Source: Shinisaurus crocodilurus
Taxonomy: Eukaryota > Chordata > Lepidosauria > Squamata > Shinisauridae
Assembly: GCA_021292165.1 (NCBI GenBank)
Contig: CM037879.1
Span: 242,731,797 to 242,795,796 of the forward strand
Length of the DNA stretch: 64,000 nt
Direction: 5' to 3'
Both the position numbers and the translations under genes were made by a program. The notes under the pieces were generated by a model. That model ran no database searches. It worked only from the letters and a program-made list of their open reading frames with translations, and was not told the DNA's origin. Below, piece by piece: positions 21,931 to 31,334 of the stretch (position 1 is its first letter; the number at the start of each line of letters is the position of its first letter).

Positions 21931-22998
21931 ACAAGTACAAACTAATCTACTTCTGCATACCTGAAGAAGCCCCACCCACCCACACCCCGAGTATGCAGAA
22001 GCCTCTATCTTAATTTTGGACAGTCTTATTTGAAATAATGATCAGGGATTTTGTTTGTTTGGTGTTTTGTTTTGTTTTTTTGCTCTCTAGGCCCAAGTTT
22101 GCCCTTCATAAAATTTCCACAATTTGTTTGAATGAAGTGTATAAGTGGTGTTTTATGAGGAGAAGGGAGCATCGACAGTTCAACAATAGTTTTTCTTTTT
22201 ATCACTTCTAGTGGGTTTGAACTGCCAGACTACGACACGGTGTTCTTTAAAACTATTTCATTAAGTTGCAGAATGGCTGCAGACCATGACTATTAAACAT
22301 TGGTTGAAACTGAAAGGATAGAAATAGTGGGCCTTCCCCCCCCCCCCCAATTGCCTCTGAGAGAAAACTGACAAAAATAGTTTGGTAGTAGCACCATTTG
22401 GTAGTAGCACCATTCATTCTACTAGATCTCCCCTATAGATCTTTAACCACACTGGGGGCATACACCGTAATCACTTCATGTACTTTTGGAGGGCATGGAA
22501 TTGGCTATCAGTTTGCACAGTAAAGACAGAGATGATTATCTCAGCTTATTTTTGGTCCTCAGAAATCACATGCCCAGGGATGCACACAGAGCAGTTGCTG
22601 CATGTTCCCTTCGATAATTACTTAACTGTCAAGGACCAATTGAACTTTTTGTTGCAGATCTCATTTGTTACCATGTAAACGTAATCAATCTTTTGTATGC
22701 ATACACTATTCTAGACTTCTGATTTGGAGCCATTCTATACCTTATAGAAGTTTAAGCTTTTGCAAGTAAAAACCAGTAAAACAAAACCATGTGTTCCCTC
22801 TCACTATATCCTGAGCTCTACCCCTCAGCCTGAGAAGTAATATTAATTCTAAGTGTTACTGTGTAGAAATAAAATGCTTATTTACCAGTCGATACTGATG
22901 ATGTACAGGCAGTACTGCCAATCTGCACAACAAAGCTATTTTCTCCTTTAGCACCACCCCACGCATAACCACCAATAAGGACAATCATTTATACTTAC

Positions 22999-23073
22999 TG
23001 TTGCTGTCATTCCTGAGGGAGCTGGCCACAATGGGATGTAACAAAAATGATCTTGTGGCACTGATGCTGGAAT
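22999..23073 (-). CDS. KITLG: KITLG exon 6: stalk exon with the shedding region, probably alternatively spliced
   Basis: This 75-nt exon has phase 1 at both ends, so skipping it keeps the frame. Completed by the last base of exon 5, it reads DSSISATRSFLLHPIVASSL then RNDSN. In mammals this exon contains the major proteolytic shedding site (PPVAASS). Its inclusion gives the soluble form and its skipping gives the form that stays on the membrane. The position, length (mammals 84 nt) and VASSLRNDS match support the same role. The residues before the cleavage region (HPIVASS) differ from the mammalian prolines. NDS is an N-glycosylation sequon. The acceptor is CTGTTTTAG and the donor is ACA|GTAAGTA. 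It is followed by an 11.7-kb intron. Confidence 0.92.
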
Positions 23074-24090
23074 CTAAAACAGAAGGAATGCATCAGAGCT
23101 CTGAATTTTGGGGAACTGAAAATCCTTTTACCCTTATTATGGCATTTAGTCAATTCAGTGAAAGTGTTTACAATAAGGCTGATCAGAAGTGAGTAACAAT
23201 CATAGGTTAACAGAATGGTTAAATCTGATTTCCCAAATTCCTACACTAAAAATACACAACTGGACCCAAACCCCAAATCCTGTTTCATGTCTCTATAATA
23301 CAGGACTGCAGAATCTCTTTCAGACCAAGGGCTGAATTCCATTTCAGAAAAGTTTTTTGGGGCCACATTCTGGTGGTGGAAAAATGGGGACAGGCCAAAG
23401 GCAAAATGGGGACTGAAATACCAAAAATACTAACATATTTTAGCTTAGAGCTCTTACTGCCTTGAGAGAGGCATTTCAACCTTTTAGAATAGGGGAAAAA
23501 AACTGCACATAACCCGGGAAACTACCAAATGATAGATGGTTAGGGGAAGGGGGTGGAGGCCAAGGGAAAAGGGGTGTTGTCACCTGGGGAACACCAGGAG
23601 GGATGGATTGGGACTCCAGGCCTGCAATTCTGCACCCCTGCTATAATATGTCATAGTTGTTAAGAACTTTTTAGAGTTCGTTATCAGAGGACCTAACTAA
23701 ACATGACAACATTTACACAATTAGCAACTGCATGGATGGTTTTTAAGCAGCAGGTGTGGGACCCTCAATCTAGATTGGGAACCTGTAGCATGGGGTGGTG
23801 GTGGTGGTGGTGGTGGTAGGGGCCTTTAAACCTTTGTCCCTGCTACAGTCTTTGCCCCACCACCCTGCTATTTGTATAGGGAGGAAAGCTCCCATAGGCA
23901 CCAAATGATGTCACATTCAGTTTGGTCCAAAGGTGAGCAGCTGATGGTCACTGCTAAAGAGGTTTATGTCTACATTGAATCAATGGCAACTATCTGTGTA
24001 AGATAGTAAGAACTGGCATAACACCATTAGAGGCATCAGAAGTCTCTTTGTGGCATTTGAGGATGCTTCCATATAGAAAAGAACTCTTAC
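23074..24090 (-). other. KITLG: KITLG intron 5
   Basis: Donor GTAAGAG at 24090, acceptor CTGTTTTAG at 23074. At 1.0 kb it is mostly one hAT MITE (23301-23640) plus a (GGT)n run at about 23796-23817. Nothing else is recognisable. Confidence 0.9.
23301..23640 (-). mobile_element. hAT-type MITE, CAGGGGTGCAGAAC family, perfect 8-bp target duplication
   Basis: Ends are CAGGACTGCAGAATCTC and CCTGCAATTCTGCACCCCTG. The flanks are CTATAATA at 23293-23300 and CTATAATA at 23641-23648, an exact 8-bp duplication as left by hAT transposases. The interior matches the other family members. The element is 340 bp and has no ORF. Confidence 0.92.
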
Positions 24091-24254
24091 CATTTGGGGG
24101 GGTTTCTGTTGTTGATGGCAGAACAGCAATCACTCTGTACTGGAGTTTTTGCAAAGATTTTGTACACATTGATAGTGCTATAAAAGTGCTCAAAGAACTC
24201 TGCTGGAATGAATTTGCCTTCTTCATAAAGATGGTCATTATGTTGTCTAAAACT
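24091..24254 (-). CDS. KITLG: KITLG exon 5: helix D, last conserved cysteine, with an apparent 1-nt insertion
   Basis: The exon begins after the acceptor TTTTTCCCTAG and ends at ATG|GTAAGAG. In phase 0 it reads SFRQHNDHLYEEGKFIPAEF, then FEHFYSTINVYKIFAKTPVQ, then SDC, the fourth conserved disulfide cysteine. After SDC the homology moves to another frame, which reads VLPSTTETPPN and joins exon 6 in the required phase 1. The exon is 164 nt, one more than a phase-0-to-phase-1 exon allows. Removing one base near 24125 restores SDC-VLPSTTETPPN-D without a gap. As given, the frame instead runs into TGA formed across the exon 5/6 junction. The next exons stay open in the expected frame, so an assembly indel is the leading explanation. 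A true frameshift allele is the alternative. Confidence 0.93.
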
Positions 24255-24639
24255 CTAGGGAAAAATTAAGAGAATCCGTTTTTAAAGGAAGTCCAGATAA
24301 CTTAGACTATCATGGTGCAGTGCAAATTGTCTCCATGCTAGGAAGGATATGGACCATGAGTTCCTCACTAGCTAGCCAAATAGTTAACAGGTGGCACAGA
24401 CTCTGAGGTTAAAACTGTAAATTACAAATGTCAAATCGGTTGACAGTATTTTCCTTGACAGAAAAACTAATCCCTGGATTTGTAATTAGTTTCTTTCACT
24501 TTGCTAAGTTAAGCAGTTAATTTCAAAATTGGCTATAAACAATATGGTTTCCTCATGTTACAACATCTTTCTTCATGCTGTACAGTAATGTGATATTTTA
24601 CTTCACTACTAAAAGATATATTTGACAGGACACAGTAAA

Positions 24640-24840
24640 TTGGCATGTATGCTGGTCTGTTGTGTTGGGTACTGTTTTTATTCTGTCCATTGTTGTGCTT
24701 TTTAACTATGTTTTTAATGTATTTGTTTTATTATTGTTTTAACCCAGTTTTTATTTTAATTTTTTAAATTCCTATGATGGTTAGCCAGCTTGAGTGCCGT
24801 TTTCTTGGTGGAAAGGTAGGGTCCTAATAACTACATTTGT
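24640..24840 (+). mobile_element. LINE 3'UTR fragment
   Basis: The T-rich stretch with TTTTAACCCAGTTTTTATTT, then GGTTAGCCAGCTTGAGTGCC and GGTGGAAAGGTAGGGTCCTA, resembles the 3'UTR ends of L2-like LINEs (pattern: CCGCCTTGAG, GAAAGGCGGGGTATAA). It is diverged. Confidence 0.5.
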
Positions 24841-25054
24841 ACCTTAGCGCCAAAACAGACATTTCTTTATATTTGTATCTAGCAACTGTGTCTTTTTGGC
24901 AAAGGACACCCAATCATGATCCTAAAAGTCCCTCTAGGGTCCCAATCCAGATTGGGGGGGCCTGCACCTACTCTAGAGTAAACATTAAAAAAAAAAGACT
25001 AACTGATAGATACTGGTTTAAAATAATGACTGCTTTAGCCCTTTATGCAATGTG

Positions 25055-25195
25055 ATATTTATTTGTTTGGTTTGTTTGCAGTATTTGTATACTGCTCCAT
25101 ATCGAAGTAGATTCCAGAGTGGTGAACAATAAAAAGATAAAAACAGATAAAAGAAACAAAAACAATACATTGAAAACAAAGTATGTTGAACTGGA
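25055..25195 (-). mobile_element. L2-like LINE 3' end, same family as 41925-43185
   Basis: The minus strand reads TTTTCAATGTATTGTTTTTG, TTTCTTTTATCTGTTTTTAT, CTTTTTATTGTTCACCACTC, TGGAATCTACTTCGATATGG and AGCAGTATACAAATACTGC. This is nearly the 3'UTR at 43030-43130 (GTTCACCGCTCCGGAATC). The insertion is short and 5'-truncated. Confidence 0.8.
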
Positions 25196-26117
25196 CTGGA
25201 CAATACTTTACTGATGAGTCCCATACATGTGGTCAGAGCAAGAGCAAATGGATGTTAAAATATGCTCTGCTTCCAACATCACAGGACATCCATGTCAGGG
25301 TGTTATTTTCTAACAGGATGTGCATGAAATTGAATGTGCATACATCCTATAGAATGTTATGCCCCAGTGTGGCCATTCTGGGACCTTGGAGGCAGAGCAG
25401 GAATGTCAGGTATGGTCTCTCCCCACCATGTGTAGTAGAGTAAATGGGATAATCCAATCCAGCCCATTATTTGAATGCAACCAACTTCTAAATAAATGTG
25501 TATTGGCTGTTGAGTTATGATACTTCAAGCTTGCAAGTAGCCACTTGCCTGTTTACCTACAGTGAATTTTAAAATCCTCCATGAAACCAGGCAAGGAACC
25601 TTTATATAAGTTGGTTCTCCTTTTTATGCCATGAATGACTAAAGTGTGTGGACTAGCAAGCTAGTAAAAATGTGGGTTGCTGTTTTTGAGGACTTACTTT
25701 GTAAGGCTAAAATATTTAGATTTGGGGGGAAATAGTTCCTAGCCAGCATCCATAAAACTGTGTTAGGCATGCCCCAGGATTTAAATACAAATAGTGACAT
25801 TTTCACTTATGTACAACAGCAACGGCAATAACAACAACACACACACACACATTCCATGGGTGTCATACCAGAAACTGCTTTTGAAACTACTGAATTTCAA
25901 AAGTAGTTTTCTAGATATCCAAAGTTCACTTGGGTGCATGGAGCTAGTTGCACCATTCTTTAGATTCTGTTCCCACTGTAAAAGAAGATAAGGAACCTAC
26001 CCATATAAAAACAGTAATGCTGCATCCCCAATCAGATAGTAGTGCTGCAATCCTATATACACTTACTTGAGGGGGGCTTACTTCTGTGTGTATATATAGG
26101 ATTGCACTGTAAGTTAA

Positions 26118-26578
26118 ATAGATGTTGAAATGTTCTGTTCCAAAACATCGTAGGGCTTTTACTTTGGCACGTTTAAATATCCTTCCCTCAAAGGTTTTGG
26201 AGGGCAGATACCAGAAAATTCCCTATCACAACCGTAAATGCCCTTGTGACTCTGGTGAGATTGAATCTGTGACTCATGTTCTCCTTTATTGCTCCTTTTA
26301 TCGAGATTTGCGGAGAACCTTTATTGATCCAGTGCTCCGAAATACCCCTGGATGCTCAGATACCTTTTATACGTCATTACTCCTTTCGGATCAATTTCCC
26401 ACAATTACTTTACAAGTAGCTAAATTTTGTACTTGCCGCTATTAAAACCCGTCAACAGGTGATTTTAGCATGTTCTTAACACTGTATTGTATTTATGAAC
26501 AGCGTGTATCTTGTTTTATCTTTTGTAATTTATACTGGTCATTGACTGTAATAAACAGAATTGAAATTGAAATAAGAG
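26118..26578 (+). mobile_element. LINE 3' end encoding a C-terminal CCHC-like zinc motif
   Basis: The frame at 26122-26445 reads RRAFTLARLNILPSKVLEGR, then CPCDSGEIESVTHVLLYCSF, then YRDLRRTFIDPVL, and near the end QVAKFCTCRY. C-C, H and C in CPC...THVLLYC form a zinc-binding pattern found at the C-terminus of several non-LTR retrotransposon ORF2 proteins. After a likely frameshift (AAIKTRQQV) comes a 3'UTR ending TTGAAATTGAAATAA. The clade is not determined. This is the only copy noticed in the window. Confidence 0.65.
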
Positions 26579-26787
26579 CGTTGGAGTGAGGAAATCTAGT
26601 TGCGGGCAGACTGAGAGACTTAAATGTAAGGACAAGAGCTAGTACAAAGGTTTAAGAAGGAGGCTATATGAGCACAGTAGCAAGGTAATTTTTGCAGAAC
26701 ACTTTCTGTTATTGTCTACTATATACACATGACTGCCATGTTTTATTATTTAGCAATACAGAGGACAGATCTATATTAGATTATTAC

Positions 26788-26967
26788 CTTATATTTGGTA
26801 GAGGACAGGCATTCCATTAGATCATTGATGATCCTTCTGAGATTATTGATGATTGAATAATTACTCAAGACATTTGGCATATCTGAAAATTCATTAAATT
26901 TGTTGAGAAGATTATTCAGACTCTTTGACAATTCAGGGACCATCAGATGCAACCAACAATGATTAGG
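26788..26967 (-). CDS. KITLG: KITLG exon 4: helices B and C of the cytokine core
   Basis: This 180-nt exon has 60 codons, phase 0 at both ends. It opens [17 protein letters not shown], which holds the second conserved cysteine (NHCW). It continues through [13 protein letters not shown] and [18 protein letters not shown], and closes [10 protein letters not shown] with the third conserved cysteine (MEC). NYS is an N-glycosylation sequon at a position also used in mammals. Compared with the mammalian exon there are three extra residues in the FNEFSDMPN loop. From memory this resembles the avian protein, which fits a sauropsid host. The acceptor is CCCTGACAG before CCTAAT, and the donor is AAG|GTAATA. 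Nothing is disrupted. Confidence 0.95.
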
Positions 26968-27524
26968 CTGTCAGGGATAATAAAAAGAAAAAAGAGAGAT
27001 AGACAGATTACACTTCACACACAGCAACTGTTAAAGTAATTTAAAATGTGTAAAAGTAGATTAACATGTCCTTTCCAATTGGTATTAGCTTGCACTTTGT
27101 TAAATTGAAATTCAACTGCCATTAGGTTGCCTGCTGTTTTCTCAAGTTCTTTTTTGGAATTCCTGACAACCATCCTTAACATAACTAGGTCAGCCGTGAC
27201 TGACAGTGGATGTTGCCAGTTCTACCATATCCCTGTGTCTACCAGCTTCAAAGCTGTCAAAAAAACACTGCTAGCATTTCACCTCTGTTATACTTTAGTC
27301 TGTTAGAATCTATAACATGATCTCGCATGTCCTTACGTCATAACTACTAGATTAATAATTATGCTTTTTATTCTTGTGGTTATTCTATACTTTAAAAAGA
27401 TATGAATCTTCACACAATGTTCCAGAAAAGCAATTTAACTGGAAAAAACATTATGCAATACTATTTTTTTCTTTTATGGATTGAATTGTTGTATCTCAGT
27501 GGCAAACATGTTTCATTAGCACAT

Positions 27525-27842
27525 TGGGTTGTATCCGATTGGGTTGTTCCTTGGCTGACAGGAAGCTCTTTGATGCTGCAGAGATTTCTGTCAGTGGAAA
27601 AGGAGGGAGGAAATTTTTGGCTATTCCCCCTCCCCCCATAGGCCTTGTGGTCCCCCCCCCCGCCCATGCTCTGTATGGCTGGGGGACCCTTTGGGACAAC
27701 ATGGGCAATAGCTGAAATAGGGTTGAAAGCGGGAGGGGGAATACACCAAAAATTGCCTCTCCTCCTCGTCCCTCTGACAGAAGCCTCTGGTGGATCAAAG
27801 AGCCTTCTGTGAGGAAAGGGGCACCGGTTGGATACAACCTAT
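27525..27842. mobile_element. MITE with GGTTGTATCC terminal inverted repeats
   Basis: The left end is GGGTTGTATCCGATTGG and the right end is CCGGTTGGATACAACC. Subterminal GGAAGCTCTTTGATGC is paired with CATCAAAGAGCCTTC-like sequence, and AGAGATTTCTGTCAG with CTGACAGAAGCCTC-like sequence. A GC-rich, C-run middle (27645-27664) separates the arms. No ORF. Confidence 0.7.
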
Positions 27843-28287
27843 CAAAAAGCAATGTAAGATTCTTAAGTCAATCTGAATTATTTCCCTGTTATGCTTCAAG
27901 CTTCATCACTAGCATTGCAGCATCCTGATCTAGTGATTTGATCTAGAGCTGTGTAAGGGATTCAACGTAGACACCAGAGCTGCCCTACTCATGAGTGTTT
28001 CCATTCATTTCAATGGAGGGAGAAGTTCCATGTGCAGGGATGAACTTTCAGTTGATATGCATTAGGCTGGCTGTATATGATGCCAAGACCTCCATGTGAG
28101 TTCAGTTCATGACCTATATGATATCTGGGATGGAGTAACTTGGAAATGTGTTGACCCTAGGATTGGAAACTAATGACAATGAACATGAATCAAAGCAACT
28201 TATTCTTCTTTAGTTGTCTTGGACTGGGGGGGAAAATAATACAGCAGCGGCGGCAGCAGCAGGACTGTTGTTTTTTAACTACTAGGC

Positions 28288-28662
28288 CAGGGATGCAGAA
28301 CCTCAGGCCCAGGAACCAAATCCGGTCTTCCTGGGGCCCTAATGCAGCCTACCAGGATTCTGCAGAAAGCCACGCCCCCTTATGCTGGCCTCACCTCCTT
28401 CCCCCTGACTACTGATTGTTTGATGATTTCCCAGCTTTTTTTTTTACAGCTTTCCCCCAATTCTAAAAGGTTGAAGAAATGCCTCCCCTTAGGCTTAGTT
28501 AAAGGCAATAATAGCTGTAGGTTAAAATGTGTAGATATTTCGGCCACACCCCTTTTGCCTTTGGCCCCGCCCACCACAGGAATGCATACACTCCCCCCCC
28601 CCACGCAGAGCCTCTCCAAAATGGAATCTGGCCCTCCGGCTGAAAGAGGTTCCACACCCCTG
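28288..28662 (+). mobile_element. hAT-type MITE, CAGGGGTGCAGAAC family
   Basis: It starts CAGGGATGCAGAACCTCAGG and ends GAGGTTCCACACCCCTG. The interior shares CTACTGATTGTTTGATGATT, AGGTTGAAGAAATGCC and CCCACCACAGGAATGC with sister copies. Flanking 8-mers TACTAGGC / CCCTAAGC match at only 5 of 8 positions. Confidence 0.8.
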
Positions 28663-29880
28663 CCCTAAGCATTAGCATCACATTTTTATTGTGCACCAAC
28701 CCTTCATACGACTGAAAACAAGAATTCAAATTGCTGGTGCTGCAGTAGTTTTTTTAAAAAAATAATAGCAAAAATGTAGATCATTAAGTAGATGCACCTG
28801 GCATACAAAATAATTTTTTAAAATCCAATTGTGTATGACCTGAATATCATGAAATGGTCTGGCACCTTCCAGCTACAAGTAGTATCTGCAAATGACATAA
28901 ACAAACCATCAAACACTACCTCTAAAGTGCTGCTGGCTAAAAGTGGGAGATTAGCCAAAACTAACTGAGCAGGTTCATTTGAGATATAGGAAGAAACAGA
29001 AAGAGCCACTTTAAAAAGGCGTGGTCCTCCTTTACTAAATTCATGAGGCCTCAGTACAATTTCAATATCAATTAGTCCATCTTTTGCATTGGTTTAATGA
29101 GCATTTATATGTGTATTTATTGTGCATTTGTTTTTGTAATACAATATAAATCCTATCTTCTCTCTGTGTTAGGAGTGTTATACTTCTACATTATAACACA
29201 ACAAGACCTGATTCAACACATATATTGTTCCGCATGTAGAATTTACAGCACAGTTAAGAAGAAGGTGGGTAGGCAAGGGCAGTAAAAGAGAACAACTACA
29301 TTCATCCTACACATAGCATGCCTGAAGGATGAAGTAGAAACTATGAATACTGCAGTTCCAATGCTAATTTATATTAATGAACATCAAGTTCATGGAGGAT
29401 TTAACTGGAAAGCAGGTCTGTCCAGCATCAGGGGTTGGCATCATAGGGCAACTGCCAAGGCCCAAACCCCAGGAGGGGTCCACTGTCAGTCCCTGAATCT
29501 TCCTAGTATAATTCATCCTCCCGCTAGCAGTGGCTTCTTGTTCACCTGCCTCTCTGAGTGAGCGAGCGGGCAGTGCAAGGGAAAGCAGCAGTTACTTCTG
29601 CATGCCTTGTTTTCTCTCCTGATAGGTGGTGTCAGTTGGGCCAGGGAGGAAAAGGCATGCAAATAGACAGTGGCAACAGTGGGAGGAGGTGGATCCACTC
29701 TTGCCCATGGGAACATCTTGCCCATGGCTCCCAAAACCTGGAACTGGCAGTGCTTAAAAGCACCTTTTAAATATCCACACAACTCTGGCATGGTGGAAAA
29801 TGTATCTACCCGATCTATTTGATCACTCACTGAAGAAAAGATGGCTATCTCCCTTATGCTTGCGCTTGCGCTTGCACTTG

Positions 29881-29938
<58 letters not shown>
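29881..29938. repeat. Compound microsatellite (CT)n(CA)n
   Basis: About 30 nt of CT repeats followed by about 28 nt of CA repeats, directly after a GCTTGCGCTTGCGCTTGCAC hexamer run. This dinucleotide block is the source of a spurious cysteine-valine open frame on the minus strand. Confidence 0.95.
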
Positions 29939-29941
<3 letters not shown>

Positions 29942-30597
29942 CCATTTTTATTACTCTTCCAGCCAGCAAGCAGATTTCATTAAGCTTTTAATTAGGCAGC
30001 AAGAAGAACCTCTGTAGTTTATATGTTTGCTTTTTGGCCAGGAAAAATTAGATGCTCAGTTGGAAGTCATTTGTGATATATTTTACAATTTTACTGGATG
30101 CATCATATAGGCTTGCGTTGGCAGCATACTTTTTGTTTTGAATGTTTTTGTGCCAAAAATAACACATTTCTTTAACTGATTGAAAGCTAAGCTATTGCTT
30201 TTGTTCCACTTTTCCATTGATTTTTGTTCAGCGAGTGAGAACTCTAAACAAATCATTGGGTATTTTGATACACAGTACTGTCAGAATACTGATAATGCAG
30301 CTTTGGCTTTTTCACTCATCAAAGTCAAGCAGTTCATTGTGCAGACAGGGCAATGTGAAATCAGTCAACACACAAATGGAATTTATGAATGACTATTTCT
30401 ACTATTAGACATACTCTGATCCAGCTATTGTCACAGTGGTCCAGCTTTCCAATGCCTATGTGTTTTTCATTTAAGATACAGAATAATCAGTGTGAGAAAA
30501 CTTCACCATAAGCATGAAAACAAAATGCTGTTCCATTAGTTAATGTGGGTATGTTAATAACCACAAACCTGCATTTTTGGAGCACTAGGAGAAGATA

Positions 30598-30790
30598 GCG
30601 GAATCTTGGGCATAAGAATCAAACAACAGCCCCACTGGACCAGACCAAAAGTCCATCTGGTTCAGCATCTGGATTCCCACAGTGGCCAACCAGATGCCCA
30701 AGGAAGACCACAGACAGGGCACGAAGGTAATCGCTCCTACCCCCAAAACAATTGGTATTCAGTGATATACTGCTTCTTAATACGGAAGCT
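30598..30790 (-). mobile_element. CR1 LINE 3' end (antisense)
   Basis: In plus orientation it reads ACCAGACCAAAAGTCCATCT, GGTTCAGCATCTGGATTCCC, ACAGTGGCCAACCAGATGCC, then TTGGTATTCAGTGATATACT. This is the inverse of the end of the CR1 copy at 46880-48110 (GATGGACCCTTAGTCTGATC, CAGGTGCTGGGGAA). Confidence 0.75.
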
Positions 30791-31182
30791 CCATTTATTT
30801 ATTTACTGCTCTATATCTTAAAAAAATCCTGAGTGGTGAAGAGTAAAGGTAGTGGGGGGAATCCAAATATAACAGAATAAATATATTTAAAATCAAGTTA
30901 TAGTAACAAAACCATGGCTAGTCATTCAGGAAAACCTTGCTTAAATAAAAATGTCTTTAGCAGACAACAAAAACAAAGCAACATTGGCATCTGCCTGACA
31001 ACTGGCAGGGAATTCCACATAGAGGCCAGTACACTAAAAGCTCAACTCCAAGTGGACTCTAAATGGACCTCAGATTCACATGTCACCACAAGGAGCACCT
31101 CATCTGATGACCTCAGTGACTGGGCAGTCCAATAAGAGAGAAGGCGCTGTCTCAAATATTCAGCCCGTAGGCAGCTTGAGAC

Positions 31183-31198
31183 ATAATCCTATGCAAGT

Positions 31199-31235
<37 letters not shown>

Positions 31236-31334
31236 CCTATAACTCCCAGCATGCCACAACCAGTATGACTGGCTCGGGCATGCTGGGAGTTGTAGGCCTT
31301 TTTTCTCCCTAAACTTGCATAGGATTGCACCCTT
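31183..31334. mobile_element. Palindromic MITE, GTGCAATCC family, copy 4, carrying an (AG)n tract
   Basis: The arms are ATAATCCTATGCAAGTGTAG and AACTTGCATAGGATTGCACC. The inner arms are GGCCTATAACTCCCAGCATG and CATGCTGGGAGTTGTAGGCC. An (AG)n microsatellite of about 30 nt (31201-31230) sits where the A-run of other copies lies. Confidence 0.85.

Larger units (their letters stand above)
11309..22998 (-). other. KITLG: KITLG intron 6
   Basis: Donor GTAAGTA at 22998, acceptor TTTTAATTACAG at 11309. It is 11.7 kb and holds the hAT MITEs at 12638-12982 and 18159-18499, SINEs at 13567-13727 and 14722-14940, a split SINE at 15633-16085, a CR1 fragment at 17395-17590, the two 5S-derived SINEs at 18511-19008, and MITE-like repeats near 19815-20075 and 21700-21930. 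Low-complexity runs include (AC)n at about 15597-15622 and 20796-20816 and a C run at 22337-22348. No coding exon beyond KITLG is supported. I see nothing recognisable in 11320-12240, 19200-19800, 20100-20790 and 21940-22990. Confidence 0.85.
24255..26787 (-). other. KITLG: KITLG intron 4
   Basis: Donor GTAATA at 26787, acceptor TTTTTCCCTAG at 24255. It holds LINE 3' ends at about 24640-24840 and 25055-25195, a short palindromic repeat (about 26040-26110) and a LINE C-terminus at 26118-26578. The 25200-26030 stretch shows nothing recognisable apart from a short (CA)n near 25836-25851. Confidence 0.9.

Noticed and set aside
22880..22990. Possible transmembrane exon just downstream of exon 6 (GGTGGTTATGCGTGGGG region, minus).
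   Set aside because: No hydrophobic span or splice sites fit. The true transmembrane exon is at 11199-11308, with matching phase and homology.
23990..24238. Separate small protein on the minus strand in the second frame of exon 5.
   Set aside because: Only its middle (VLPSTTETPPN) is meaningful, and it is the continuation of KITLG after the surplus base. The rest is out-of-frame exon and intron.
29513..29991. Open frames with cysteine-valine or serine-leucine repeats.
   Set aside because: They are translations of the (CT)n(CA)n microsatellite.
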